From Dyella thiooxydans (GTDB taxonomy: Bacteria; Pseudomonadota; Gammaproteobacteria; Xanthomonadales; Rhodanobacteraceae): 64,000 bases of DNA. The notes beneath the pieces were generated by a model, which saw only the letters and a list, made by a program, of their open reading frames with translations, was not told the DNA's origin and made no database searches. A program made the position numbers and the translations under genes. Positions 37,875 to 45,120 of the stretch are shown here, piece by piece; positions within the stretch are counted from its first letter, which is position 1, and every line of letters starts with the position of its first letter. The stretch covers positions 4,118,501-4,182,500 of the forward strand of contig NZ_CP014841.1 in assembly GCF_001641285.1 (NCBI RefSeq), written 5' to 3'.

Positions 37875-39803
37875 TTACCAGCGGAACCGCATGAATGCGT
37901 CCAGGTTGCTCACGTCCAGCGTGCCGATGCCGGCGCCCGGGGTGTAGTGCGGTGCACCCTGGTAGAACCAGTTGTCGCCGCCGTTGACGCTGTTGAACGG
38001 CGAGTAGCGGCCATAGCCGAACACCGCCTGCAGGAAGTACATCTGCGGATTCCACAGGCCGATGCGATGGCCCGAGCTCTGCCGCAGCAGCGCGGTGATG
38101 CCGTTGAGCTGTGGCGCCACGAAGCTGGTGCCGCCCTGGCCGGCGGTCGCGCCGCCATCGGTGCTGGAGTACACCAGATAGCCCGTCTCCGGGTCCGCGT
38201 TGAGTGAGATGTCCGGCAGGTTGCGGCCGGCGAAGTGCGAGGGCAGCTTCAGCAGCGTGGTCGGGCCGGCCGTCGGGTCGTTGTAGTCCAGCGACTGGTG
38301 GCCTTCGGTGCGACGGATGCCGCGGGTGAAGTACTGGTAGAACGGCTTGCGCCAGTAGCTGCTGACGCCGCCGCCGCCACCCACCGAGAACAGGTCCACC
38401 ACACCCTGGCCGAAGTTGGTGTCGAAGTAGGTCTGCAGGTAGTCCCAGCCCCACACGCTCTCCTGCGAGACCGAGGCCACCGGGCCGTTGCCGAAGGCGA
38501 AGCTGAAGGGCGTGGTGGTGCCGCCGGCCGCGGTGATGTACGGATCGGATGCCGGCGAGTCCACCGTCAGCGGTGCGCTGAATTCACCGGGACCGGTGCC
38601 ATGACCGAGCCCGCGCACGGTGTCGTAGGCCCCCGAGTCGCCGGCCGCGGCGAACACCGACTGTCCCTGCACCGCCGCTTCCATCAGCAGCGTGTGGAAC
38701 GCTTGCAGCGTGCCGACGTCGCGGGTGTCGTTGACGCGTGCGCCGTCCACGTTGAGTGCCGCGAAGTTGTAGATCTCCGGGGCGCCCCAGCTGGTGGAGA
38801 TGGCGTCGGCGCGGTTGTCCACCACCGCCTGCGCCAGGGCATTGACGAAGCTGGCGTTGGTGTTCGGCGCGTCGTAGACGAGGATGTCGGCATCCGGCGC
38901 CAGGCCACCTGCCTGTTCCACGTCCAGCGCGGTCTCGCCGCTGCCGCTGTTGATCGGGCCGCCGCCATCGACGTGGATCTGCTCGATGCGGTGCGGTTTG
39001 GTGGTCAGGCCGATGGCACTCCAGTAGGCCTCGGCATCGGCCGGGTCGAAGTTGGCCAGCGTCACGATGGCGACCGTGGAGCCCTTGCCGGTGATGCCGC
39101 GCTGATACAGCGGATTGATGTTGTAGAAGTTGGCCACGTCGCCGACGGTGTACTCGCCGGGCTGTCCCGACGCGGTCGGATTGCTGTCGGCGCTCTTCGC
39201 GCGGTTGGCACCGATTGCGTTGAGGCTGGCCAGCTTGGGGGCGGCCTGGGGCAGGTGCGGCGAGCTCAGCCGGTGCGACAGGAAGCTCGATTCGTTGTCC
39301 AGGCCGACGATCGCGTCCACCTGTCCGACCAGCCCGGCCGGCATCACCACGTCACCGGTCGGACGGTGGTAGAGGCGACCGTTGGAGCGCAGCCGGTAGC
39401 TGTGGATAGGGGTGCCGAAGGCGGCGCTGAACTGGGCCAGCGTACCGCTGACCTGGAGCGTGATGCGGTTGGCCATCACGTCGCCGCGCAGTCCCTGCGA
39501 GGCCAGGTAATGCTGGACACGGGCGATCTCGGCGTCGGAGGCGCCGTAGCGCCGGGCGAAATCCGCGGTGCTGAGGAAGCGCTGGAAGTTCGGACTGCCG
39601 GGGGTGACGGTCTGCTGGATGTAGTTGGCCAGTCCGTGCTCGTCGCGCAGGTGGAGCATCAGCGTGACGTTGACGGTCTGCGAGGCGTCGGTAGCACTCG
39701 TGGTGGTCGCCTGTGGCGCATCCGCGGCGCTGGCAAGCGATGCGCCGGCGAAGAACAGTGCGAGGGTGGCGGCGAGGGTGGTGCGGTGAAGCGTGGATCG
39801 CAT
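37875..39803 (-). CDS. Sedolisin family (S53) serine-carboxyl peptidase, xanthomonalisin-like
   Basis: This 642-residue secreted acid protease has a signal peptide (1-27), an activation propeptide (about 30-200, with RFLSTADFARRYGASD) and a catalytic domain. The triad Glu290 and Asp294 (SGSGETALDVEQ) and Ser560 (GGTSFVAPQ) is complete, with the oxyanion aspartate Asp389 (AAAGDSGA). The C-terminal calcium site is represented by NADPETGYLVY and GAGIGTLDVSNL. Family members work at low pH, insensitive to pepstatin, and digest proteins outside the cell. ATG 39803 has AAGGAGAG 5 bp upstream. It is monocistronic and convergent with the barrel gene. Confidence 0.93.
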   Translation of the reverse strand: MRSTLHRTTLAATLALFFAGASLASAADAPQATTTSATDASQTVNVTLMLHLRDEHGLANYIQQTVTPGSPNFQRFLSTADFARRYGASDAEIARVQHYLASQGLRGDVMANRITLQVSGTLAQFSAAFGTPIHSYRLRSNGRLYHRPTGDVVMPAGLVGQVDAIVGLDNESSFLSHRLSSPHLPQAAPKLASLNAIGANRAKSADSNPTASGQPGEYTVGDVANFYNINPLYQRGITGKGSTVAIVTLANFDPADAEAYWSAIGLTTKPHRIEQIHVDGGGPINSGSGETALDVEQAGGLAPDADILVYDAPNTNASFVNALAQAVVDNRADAISTSWGAPEIYNFAALNVDGARVNDTRDVGTLQAFHTLLMEAAVQGQSVFAAAGDSGAYDTVRGLGHGTGPGEFSAPLTVDSPASDPYITAAGGTTTPFSFAFGNGPVASVSQESVWGWDYLQTYFDTNFGQGVVDLFSVGGGGGVSSYWRKPFYQYFTRGIRRTEGHQSLDYNDPTAGPTTLLKLPSHFAGRNLPDISLNADPETGYLVYSSTDGGATAGQGGTSFVAPQLNGITALLRQSSGHRIGLWNPQMYFLQAVFGYGRYSPFNSVNGGDNWFYQGAPHYTPGAGIGTLDVSNLDAFMRFRW

Positions 39804-39978
39804 GAGACTCTCCTTAGAACACGACCGGGATCGGAGGCCACGACAGTCCGCGCAAGGCGCGACCTGCCGCGCTTCAACCCGATGGGCGAGCGCGTCATCC
39901 GTAGCGATGACTTCATTGTTTCCCTGTACGCCGTCGTGTCCCCCGCAGACCACGATGGCGTTCTGTGAGCTTGCACCC

Positions 39979-39999
39979 AAAAACACTTCAAGTGAAGTG
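39979..39999 (-). terminator. Weak intrinsic terminator of the PhzF gene
   Basis: On the minus strand a 6-bp stem (CACTTC/GAAGTG, 39984-39999) is followed by five T (39983 to 39979). It lies about 20 bp after the PhzF stop and upstream of the sedolisin promoter region. Confidence 0.5.
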
Positions 40000-40019
40000 C
40001 TAGGCACTCGGCATTTTTC

Positions 40020-40904
40020 CTAGAGCGTCGGTGCCAGGTTCAACTCGCCACGCACGGTGAGTGCGCAGGCGCCGCCAATGGTGACGGTGCCTGTCGTGTC
40101 GTCGCGGGCGACATCGACCATCCCGTCGCGTCCGACCTCACGCCCCTGGCTGGCCCGGTAGCGGGTGCCGTACAGGTTGTCGCCGCGGAGGCCCAGCCAG
40201 GCCATGATCGCTGCATTGGCACTGCCGGTGACCGGGTCCTCCGGAATGCCGTCGGCGGGGCAGAACGCACGCACGGCCATCGCCGCGGTGCCGTCGGTCT
40301 CGTGGCCGAACACGCTGACGCCCACGGCTGCGTTGTGCCCGCACAGCGCAGCCACCGCGGCGAGATCCGGCTGCAGCGCGCGCACGGCGCCGGCTTCGCG
40401 CAGGTCGCAGACCAGCCAGTGCGGACCGTTGTCGACCAGTCGCACCTCGTCCCGTTCCAGCCTGGCCGGCAAGGCCGCGGCCAGCCGCTCGCGCAGGTCG
40501 TCCCCGATCTCGAGGATCCGCGCCGGTGGCGCCTGGACGTGGATCCGGCGGGCGCGGCCATGCCCCTCCACGCGAACCGGCAGCAGCCCCGCCGCACATT
40601 CCTGCACGAGCGAGCTCTTGCCGGTATCGACCAGTCCCGCCTCGATCGCGGCATAGGCGCTGCCGACACTGGGGTGTCCGGCGAACGGCAGCTCCTGGCG
40701 CGGGGTGAAGATACGCACGCGGTAGTCCGCTTCCGACCTGGTCGGCGGCAGCAGGAAGGTAGTTTCCGAGAGGTTGGTCCAGCGGGCGAAGGCCTGCATC
40801 GACGCGTCGTCCAGGTCCTGGGCGTCGATCACGACGGCGAGCGGATTACCCAGCATCGGGCGATCGGCGAAGACATCCAGTTGCATGAAACGACGGGCGG
40901 TCAT
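40020..40904 (-). CDS. PhzF family isomerase-like protein
   Basis: This 294-residue protein has the two-lobed diaminopimelate-epimerase-like fold. It shows the PhzF start (FMQLDVFADRPMLGNPLAVV), the catalytic glutamate in NLSETTF (Glu47), the phosphate-like binding GHPSVGSA, and the second-lobe PEDPVTGSANAA. PhzF isomerises an intermediate in phenazine synthesis; no other phz genes are nearby, so the substrate here is different and unknown. ATG 40904 is chosen by homology; the longer frame to 40961 and the ATG at 40886 are less likely. It is divergent from the barrel cluster. Confidence 0.88.
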   Translation of the reverse strand: MTARRFMQLDVFADRPMLGNPLAVVIDAQDLDDASMQAFARWTNLSETTFLLPPTRSEADYRVRIFTPRQELPFAGHPSVGSAYAAIEAGLVDTGKSSLVQECAAGLLPVRVEGHGRARRIHVQAPPARILEIGDDLRERLAAALPARLERDEVRLVDNGPHWLVCDLREAGAVRALQPDLAAVAALCGHNAAVGVSVFGHETDGTAAMAVRAFCPADGIPEDPVTGSANAAIMAWLGLRGDNLYGTRYRASQGREVGRDGMVDVARDDTTGTVTIGGACALTVRGELNLAPTL

Positions 40905-41085
40905 GGCGGGTCCGTACGAGGGTGAGGGATGCACCATGCCAGTGGGGTGCGGCATCGGCAATCCGGTGCCTGGATGTCACAAGCGCGAGTCGCGCACGGC
41001 CCGGGCCGTCGTGTTTCTGCTACGGTGCCGGGCCCTTCGGCGCGGCCCGCTGCGGGGAATCCAATGAACCACACAAGGAAGCAGG

Positions 41086-41691
41086 ATGAGCAGGAAGCTT
41101 GCCGCGGCGTGCCTCGCCGCGTTGATGCTGTCGTCCGTCGTTCACGCGGAAGGCAATGTATATTTCGTCAACGGCGCACTGGGTGCGTCCGATGGCCACC
41201 TGGACGGTAGTTACCGATACGGCGACCGCTTGCGCGGCACCGACGCCGCCGGTGCCGTGCGCGTCGGCGTGATGTGGCAAGACCCGGTCGACCGGGGCAT
41301 CGAGGTCGGCTACGTCGATCTCGGGCAGGTATCGGACCGGTACGTTGTCTTTCCGTCCAACGTCAGGAACGAGGCTCGCACCCGCGGCATGCTGCTGGGT
41401 GGCAACTTCACCTACCGCTTCGATGCGCCCTGGTACCTGTCGATGCGTGGCGGCTGGCTGCATGCCTGGACTGATCTGCGGACCCGCGTCGATGGCCCCT
41501 ATGGCGTGGCCCCCTCCGCTTCGGCCAGTGGCGATGGCTTCTACGTTGGTGTGGGCGGAGGCTGCGACATCAGCGAACGCCTCAGCGTTGGCCTACATTA
41601 CGACCTCTATCACGTCCGGGCGTCGGGTGGTGGTGCTGATCTCGGTGGCGACATCGGCACGGCGATGGTTCAGCTCGAATACCGATATTGA
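41086..41691 (+). CDS. Small outer-membrane beta-barrel protein (paralogue 2)
   Basis: This 201-residue protein is the first of three tandem barrels. The signal peptide (LAAACLAALMLSSVVHA) is followed by eight predicted strands with the same landmarks as the 37218 gene: YRYGDRLRGTDAAGAVRVGV, GIEVGYVDLGQV, MRGGWLHAW, and VGVGGGCDISERLSVGLHYDLYHVRA, ending QLEYRY. ATG 41086 has AAGGAAG upstream. Its neighbour paralogues are separated by 107 and 193 bp, so each may have its own promoter. The call as an outer-membrane barrel is confident; the physiological role is unknown. Confidence 0.82.
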   Translation: MSRKLAAACLAALMLSSVVHAEGNVYFVNGALGASDGHLDGSYRYGDRLRGTDAAGAVRVGVMWQDPVDRGIEVGYVDLGQVSDRYVVFPSNVRNEARTRGMLLGGNFTYRFDAPWYLSMRGGWLHAWTDLRTRVDGPYGVAPSASASGDGFYVGVGGGCDISERLSVGLHYDLYHVRASGGGADLGGDIGTAMVQLEYRY

Positions 41692-41798
41692 GGATGTGAT
41701 GCCAAGGCGTTGGACTGGGAGGTCTCTTTTCAGTAATTCATAAATCCCGCTTGCTACGATTTGCGGCACTCCGAAAAGGAAGATCGAGGGAAAATGGA

Positions 41799-42437
41799 AT
41801 GAATAGATTACTTTTAGTCGTATTGGCCCTGGGCTCGGTCGCTGCGTCAGCATCGGTCAGGGCGGATTCTCAAGAGGGGGGCTATTTCCTGAGCGTGGGT
41901 CTGGGAGGGTCGGTCTATCATTCGTTCGGGCGACCAAGCATCCCTGGTTATGTCAAGAAAAACAGCTCCGGCGCCGGGGCCATCCGCTTCGGTTACCAGT
42001 GGAATAACGCTGCGCATCTCGGTATCGAGACGGGTTACGTCAATCTGGGCCAGATGAAGTCCCGGTACAGTTTTGGCGATTACTCGCTCAACGAGAAACT
42101 GCGGGCATCGGGTTGGATGTTGGGTCTGAACAGTGCCTTTCGTTTCGACAGTCCCTGGTACGTATCCCTGAGAGGGGGACTGCTCCGATCCTTGCAAGAG
42201 TCCAGATACAGCTATCAGAACCTGCCCTATGGCCCTGCCTACGGAAGCTCCGGCTATGGCAGTGACAGCGGCACTGGTGCGGGTTGGTATGCAGGCCTGG
42301 GTGTCGGATACGACCTCACCGAGCGTTCGAGCATTGGTGTTCAGTACGACAACTATCACCTCCGGGCCACACTTGATGGGGCGTCGAGCGACGGAAACGT
42401 ATCGGCTTTTACGATCCAGTTCGAGTACCACTTCTGA
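41799..42437 (+). CDS. Small outer-membrane beta-barrel protein (paralogue 3, less GC-rich)
   Basis: This 212-residue barrel has a signal peptide (LLLVVLALGSVAASASVRA). GIETGYVNLGQMKSRYS, VSLRGGLLRSLQESRYS and YAGLGVGYDLTERSSIGVQYD show kinship with its neighbours; it ends IQFEYHF. A Gly/Ser/Tyr-rich insertion (YGPAYGSSGYGSDSG) is expected in an extracellular loop. The gene and the 100 bp before it are visibly richer in A and T than the flanks (for instance AATAGATTACTTTTAG at the start), hinting at a different history or relaxed codon choice. ATG 41799 follows GAGGG. Function unknown. Confidence 0.8.
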   Translation: MNRLLLVVLALGSVAASASVRADSQEGGYFLSVGLGGSVYHSFGRPSIPGYVKKNSSGAGAIRFGYQWNNAAHLGIETGYVNLGQMKSRYSFGDYSLNEKLRASGWMLGLNSAFRFDSPWYVSLRGGLLRSLQESRYSYQNLPYGPAYGSSGYGSDSGTGAGWYAGLGVGYDLTERSSIGVQYDNYHLRATLDGASSDGNVSAFTIQFEYHF

Positions 42438-42604
42438 GGGATGGCAGTGCCGCGCGGTGAGGTGCCTCGCGGCCTGCTCCTATCTTGAGCCCGGTGTGGA
42501 TTGGGTTGCCGCGGGCTATTGGCGGAACCGGGAACTGGCCAACAGACCCGCGGCGGCGCCTCGGCTACCTTGTGAGTGCGTCATGACGGCGTTCATGCGC
42601 GGAT

Positions 42605-42620
42605 CGTGATCCAGCTCACA
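42605..42620 (+). promoter_or_regulatory. CRP/Clp-like binding site before paralogue 4
   Basis: CGTGA-TCCAGC-TCACA differs at one position from the CRP/Clp consensus TGTGA-N6-TCACA. It ends 10 bp before the ATG at 42631 and touches the ribosome-binding site, so bound protein would more likely repress than activate. Sequence match only. Confidence 0.45.
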
Positions 42621-42630
42621 GGGGTGTTCG

Positions 42631-43239
42631 ATGTTCCGGAAAATGGCGGTGGCGTTCCTCGCCGCTACGACCTTCGCGTCCGCTGCGCAGGCGGCCGGGC
42701 CACAGTATTTCGTCGATATCGGCGCGGGCAGTGCGCGCGCGCAGCTCGGCCAGCCGGCCGGTACCGGTTATCGCCGCGACGGCAGCGACGTGGCCAGCGC
42801 GCTCCGCGTGGGCGTGCAGTGGCGCGGTCCGGTCAGCTGGGGTGTGGAGACCGGGCTGATCTACCTGGGCAAGTTCTCGGACAGCTACAACCTGCCGGGC
42901 GCCACCGTGCAGGACCAGGTGCAGGTATCGGCGGGCCTGCTGGGCGCGACGGCGACCTGGCGCGCCGATGCACCCTGGTATGTCACCGCCCATGCCGGTC
43001 TGCTGCATGGCTGGCTGGATGTCAGCTCGCAGGTCAGGCCGCCGATCTACGTGGCCAGCAGCAACGGGATGACGGCGGGTAACGGCTGGTACGCCGGTGT
43101 GGGCGGCGGTTACGACCTCAGCGACCGGTTCAGCGTCGGCCTGCATTACGACTTCCATCACCTGAACGCCTCGCGCAACGGCGTCCGCATGGACGGCCAT
43201 GTCGGCACGCTGATGCTTCAGCTCGAATACCGCTACTGA
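42631..43239 (+). CDS. Small outer-membrane beta-barrel protein (paralogue 4)
   Basis: This 202-residue barrel has a signal peptide (MAVAFLAATTFASAAQA). It shows the shared blocks GVETGLIYLGKFSDSYN, WYVTAHAGLLHGWLDVSS and YAGVGGGYDLSDRFSVGLHYDFHHLNA, and the end LQLEYRY. ATG 42631 follows AGGGG and a CRP/Clp-like site. It is the last of the tandem trio. GC-rich hairpins lie between its stop and the fumarase promoter region, with no clear T-run. The family is typically surface exposed and variable in the loops, which fits the low conservation between the four copies here. Confidence 0.82.
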   Translation: MFRKMAVAFLAATTFASAAQAAGPQYFVDIGAGSARAQLGQPAGTGYRRDGSDVASALRVGVQWRGPVSWGVETGLIYLGKFSDSYNLPGATVQDQVQVSAGLLGATATWRADAPWYVTAHAGLLHGWLDVSSQVRPPIYVASSNGMTAGNGWYAGVGGGYDLSDRFSVGLHYDFHHLNASRNGVRMDGHVGTLMLQLEYRY

Positions 43240-43274
43240 GTGGGCAGGCCGGGCGCGGCCCGGCGCCATGTGGT

Positions 43275-43304
43275 TTGGCCGGGTCGCGCCCGATGCGGCA
43301 AAAT
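43275..43304 (+). promoter_or_regulatory. Putative promoter of the fumarase gene
   Basis: TTGGCC (43275-43280) and CAAAAT (43299-43304) are separated by 18 bp and lie about 57 bp upstream of the fumarase ATG. This is the best sigma70-like pair in the spacer. Unverified. Confidence 0.35.
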
Positions 43305-43360
43305 AGCGGGCTGGCGCCGCCGAGATTCCCCCGGTGGGCCCTTATCCCCGCGAGCTGCCC

Positions 43361-44878
43361 ATGACCGCCATCCAGCAGGAAGACCTGATCCAGTCCGTCG
43401 CCGACGCGCTGCAGTACATCAGCTACTACCACCCGGTCGACTACATCACCAACCTCGCCGCCGCCTACGAGCGCGAGGAGTCGCCCGCGGCCAAGGACGC
43501 GATGGCGCAGATCCTGATCAACTCGCGCATGGCCGCCGAAGGCCATCGGCCGCTGTGCCAGGACACCGGCATCGTCACGGTGTTTCTGAAGGTCGGCATG
43601 GGCGTGCGCTGGGAGGGCTTCACCGGCTCGCTGGAAGACGCCGTCAACGAGGGCGTGCGCCGCGCCTACAACGACCCGGACAACAAGCTGCGCGCCAGCG
43701 TGCTGGCCGATCCGGCCGGCAAGCGCAGCAACACCAGGGACAACACCCCGGCGGTGATCAACGTCTCGATCGTGCCCGGCGACAAGCTCGACGTGATCGT
43801 CGCCGCCAAGGGTGGCGGTTCGGAAGCGAAGTCGAAGTTCGTGATGCTCAACCCGTCCGACTCCATCGTCGACTGGGTGCTGAAGACCGTGCCGACCATG
43901 GGCGCCGGCTGGTGCCCGCCGGGCATGCTCGGCATCGGCATCGGCGGCACCGCCGAGAAGGCGATGCTGCTGGCGAAGGAGTCGCTGATGGAGCACATCG
44001 ACATCCAGGAGCTGATTGCCCGCGGCCCGAGCAACCGCGCCGAGGAGCTGCGCATCGAGCTGTATGAGAAGGTCAACGCGCTCGGCATCGGCGCGCAGGG
44101 CCTGGGTGGCCTGACCACGGTGCTCGACGTGAAGATCAAGGACTACCCGACCCACGCGGCCAACCTGCCGGTGGCGATGATCCCGAACTGCGCCGCGACC
44201 CGCCATGCGCACTTCACCCTCGACGGCTCCGGCCCGGTGGCGCTTGCGGCCCCCTCGCTGGAGGACTGGCCCAAGCTCACCTACAACCCGGCCAACGCAC
44301 GGCGGGTGAACCTCGACACCATCACTCCCGAGGAAGTCGCCAGCTTCAAGCCGGGCGAGGTGCTGCTGCTCAACGGCAAGCTGCTGACCGGTCGCGACGC
44401 CGCGCACAAGCGCATGGTCGACATGCTCAACAAGGGCGAGAGGCTGCCGGTCGATTTCACCGGCCGCTTCATCTATTACGTCGGCCCGGTCGACCCGGTG
44501 CGCGACGAGGTGGTGGGTCCGGCCGGTCCCACCACTGCCACCCGCATGGACAAGTTCACCGAACAGGTCTTGGCGCAGACCGGCTTGCTCGGCATGGTCG
44601 GCAAGGCCGAGCGCGGCCCGGCGGCGATCGAGGCGATCAAGAAGCATCGGTCGGTGTACCTGATGGCGGTCGGTGGCGCGGCCTACCTGGTGTCCAAGGC
44701 GATCAAGGCCTCCAAGGTGCTGGCCTTCGCGGACCTTGGCATGGAGGCGATCTACGAGTTCGAGGTGCAGGATATGCCGGTGACCGTGGCGGTCGACTCG
44801 GCCGGCACGTCGGTTCACAAGACCGGGCCGCGCGAGTGGCAGGCGCGGATCGGCAAGATTCCGGTCGTGGTGGAGTGA
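43361..44878 (+). CDS. fumA: Class I (iron-sulfur) fumarate hydratase
   Basis: This 505-residue enzyme interconverts fumarate and malate in the TCA cycle using an oxygen-sensitive [4Fe-4S] cluster. The three candidate cluster cysteines are in RPLCQDTG (Cys66), AGWCPPGM (Cys185) and PNCAATRH (Cys277). The C-terminal beta domain carries the catalytic segment GRFIYYVGPVDPV. Length and both fused domains (alpha and beta subunit types in one chain) match FumA/FumB. ATG 43361 is preferred over GTG 43334. The gene has its own putative promoter and a strong terminator, so it is monocistronic. Confidence 0.95.
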   Translation: MTAIQQEDLIQSVADALQYISYYHPVDYITNLAAAYEREESPAAKDAMAQILINSRMAAEGHRPLCQDTGIVTVFLKVGMGVRWEGFTGSLEDAVNEGVRRAYNDPDNKLRASVLADPAGKRSNTRDNTPAVINVSIVPGDKLDVIVAAKGGGSEAKSKFVMLNPSDSIVDWVLKTVPTMGAGWCPPGMLGIGIGGTAEKAMLLAKESLMEHIDIQELIARGPSNRAEELRIELYEKVNALGIGAQGLGGLTTVLDVKIKDYPTHAANLPVAMIPNCAATRHAHFTLDGSGPVALAAPSLEDWPKLTYNPANARRVNLDTITPEEVASFKPGEVLLLNGKLLTGRDAAHKRMVDMLNKGERLPVDFTGRFIYYVGPVDPVRDEVVGPAGPTTATRMDKFTEQVLAQTGLLGMVGKAERGPAAIEAIKKHRSVYLMAVGGAAYLVSKAIKASKVLAFADLGMEAIYEFEVQDMPVTVAVDSAGTSVHKTGPREWQARIGKIPVVVE

Positions 44879-44883
44879 TCGAA

Positions 44884-44908
44884 AAGGCCGGCATCCGCCG
44901 GCCTTTTT
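44884..44908 (+). terminator. Intrinsic terminator after the fumarase gene
   Basis: A 9-bp stem (44884-44892 with 44897-44905) closing an ATCC loop is followed by a run of T ending at 44908, six bases after the fumarase stop. Confidence 0.92.
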
Positions 44909-45014
44909 CATGGCGGCGTCGCGGTGGTGGCTGCTCCTGTGCTGCCTTCCGGCGTCGTCCGGGAAGCTGCGGTTGGCCGGCAGCTCGGCGGTTGTTGCAT
45001 CGGAAACGATGAAC

Positions 45015-45030
45015 GGACGTCTGGACGTCC
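45015..45030 (+). promoter_or_regulatory. Perfect dyad upstream of lysAC, resembling tandem Met boxes
   Basis: GGACGTC-TG-GACGTCC is a perfect 7-bp inverted repeat with a 2-bp centre, about 90 bp upstream of the lysAC start. It also reads as two 8-mers close to the MetJ box AGACGTCT. A regulator of aspartate-family amino-acid genes could bind here. MetJ itself is not expected in Xanthomonadales, so identity is open. Confidence 0.4.
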
Positions 45031-45120
45031 AAACTCCAAGGTATGGCTGGCCTGTTGCAATCCCCTTGCGGCAGCGCAACACTGGCGGGATTCGTCTTCC
45101 CCACAACCACCAAGAGTCTC

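Noticed and set aside
44909-45120. Lysine or SAM riboswitch before lysAC
   Set aside because: The 212-bp spacer shows none of the conserved helices or core sequences I can recognise; only a short dyad stands out.
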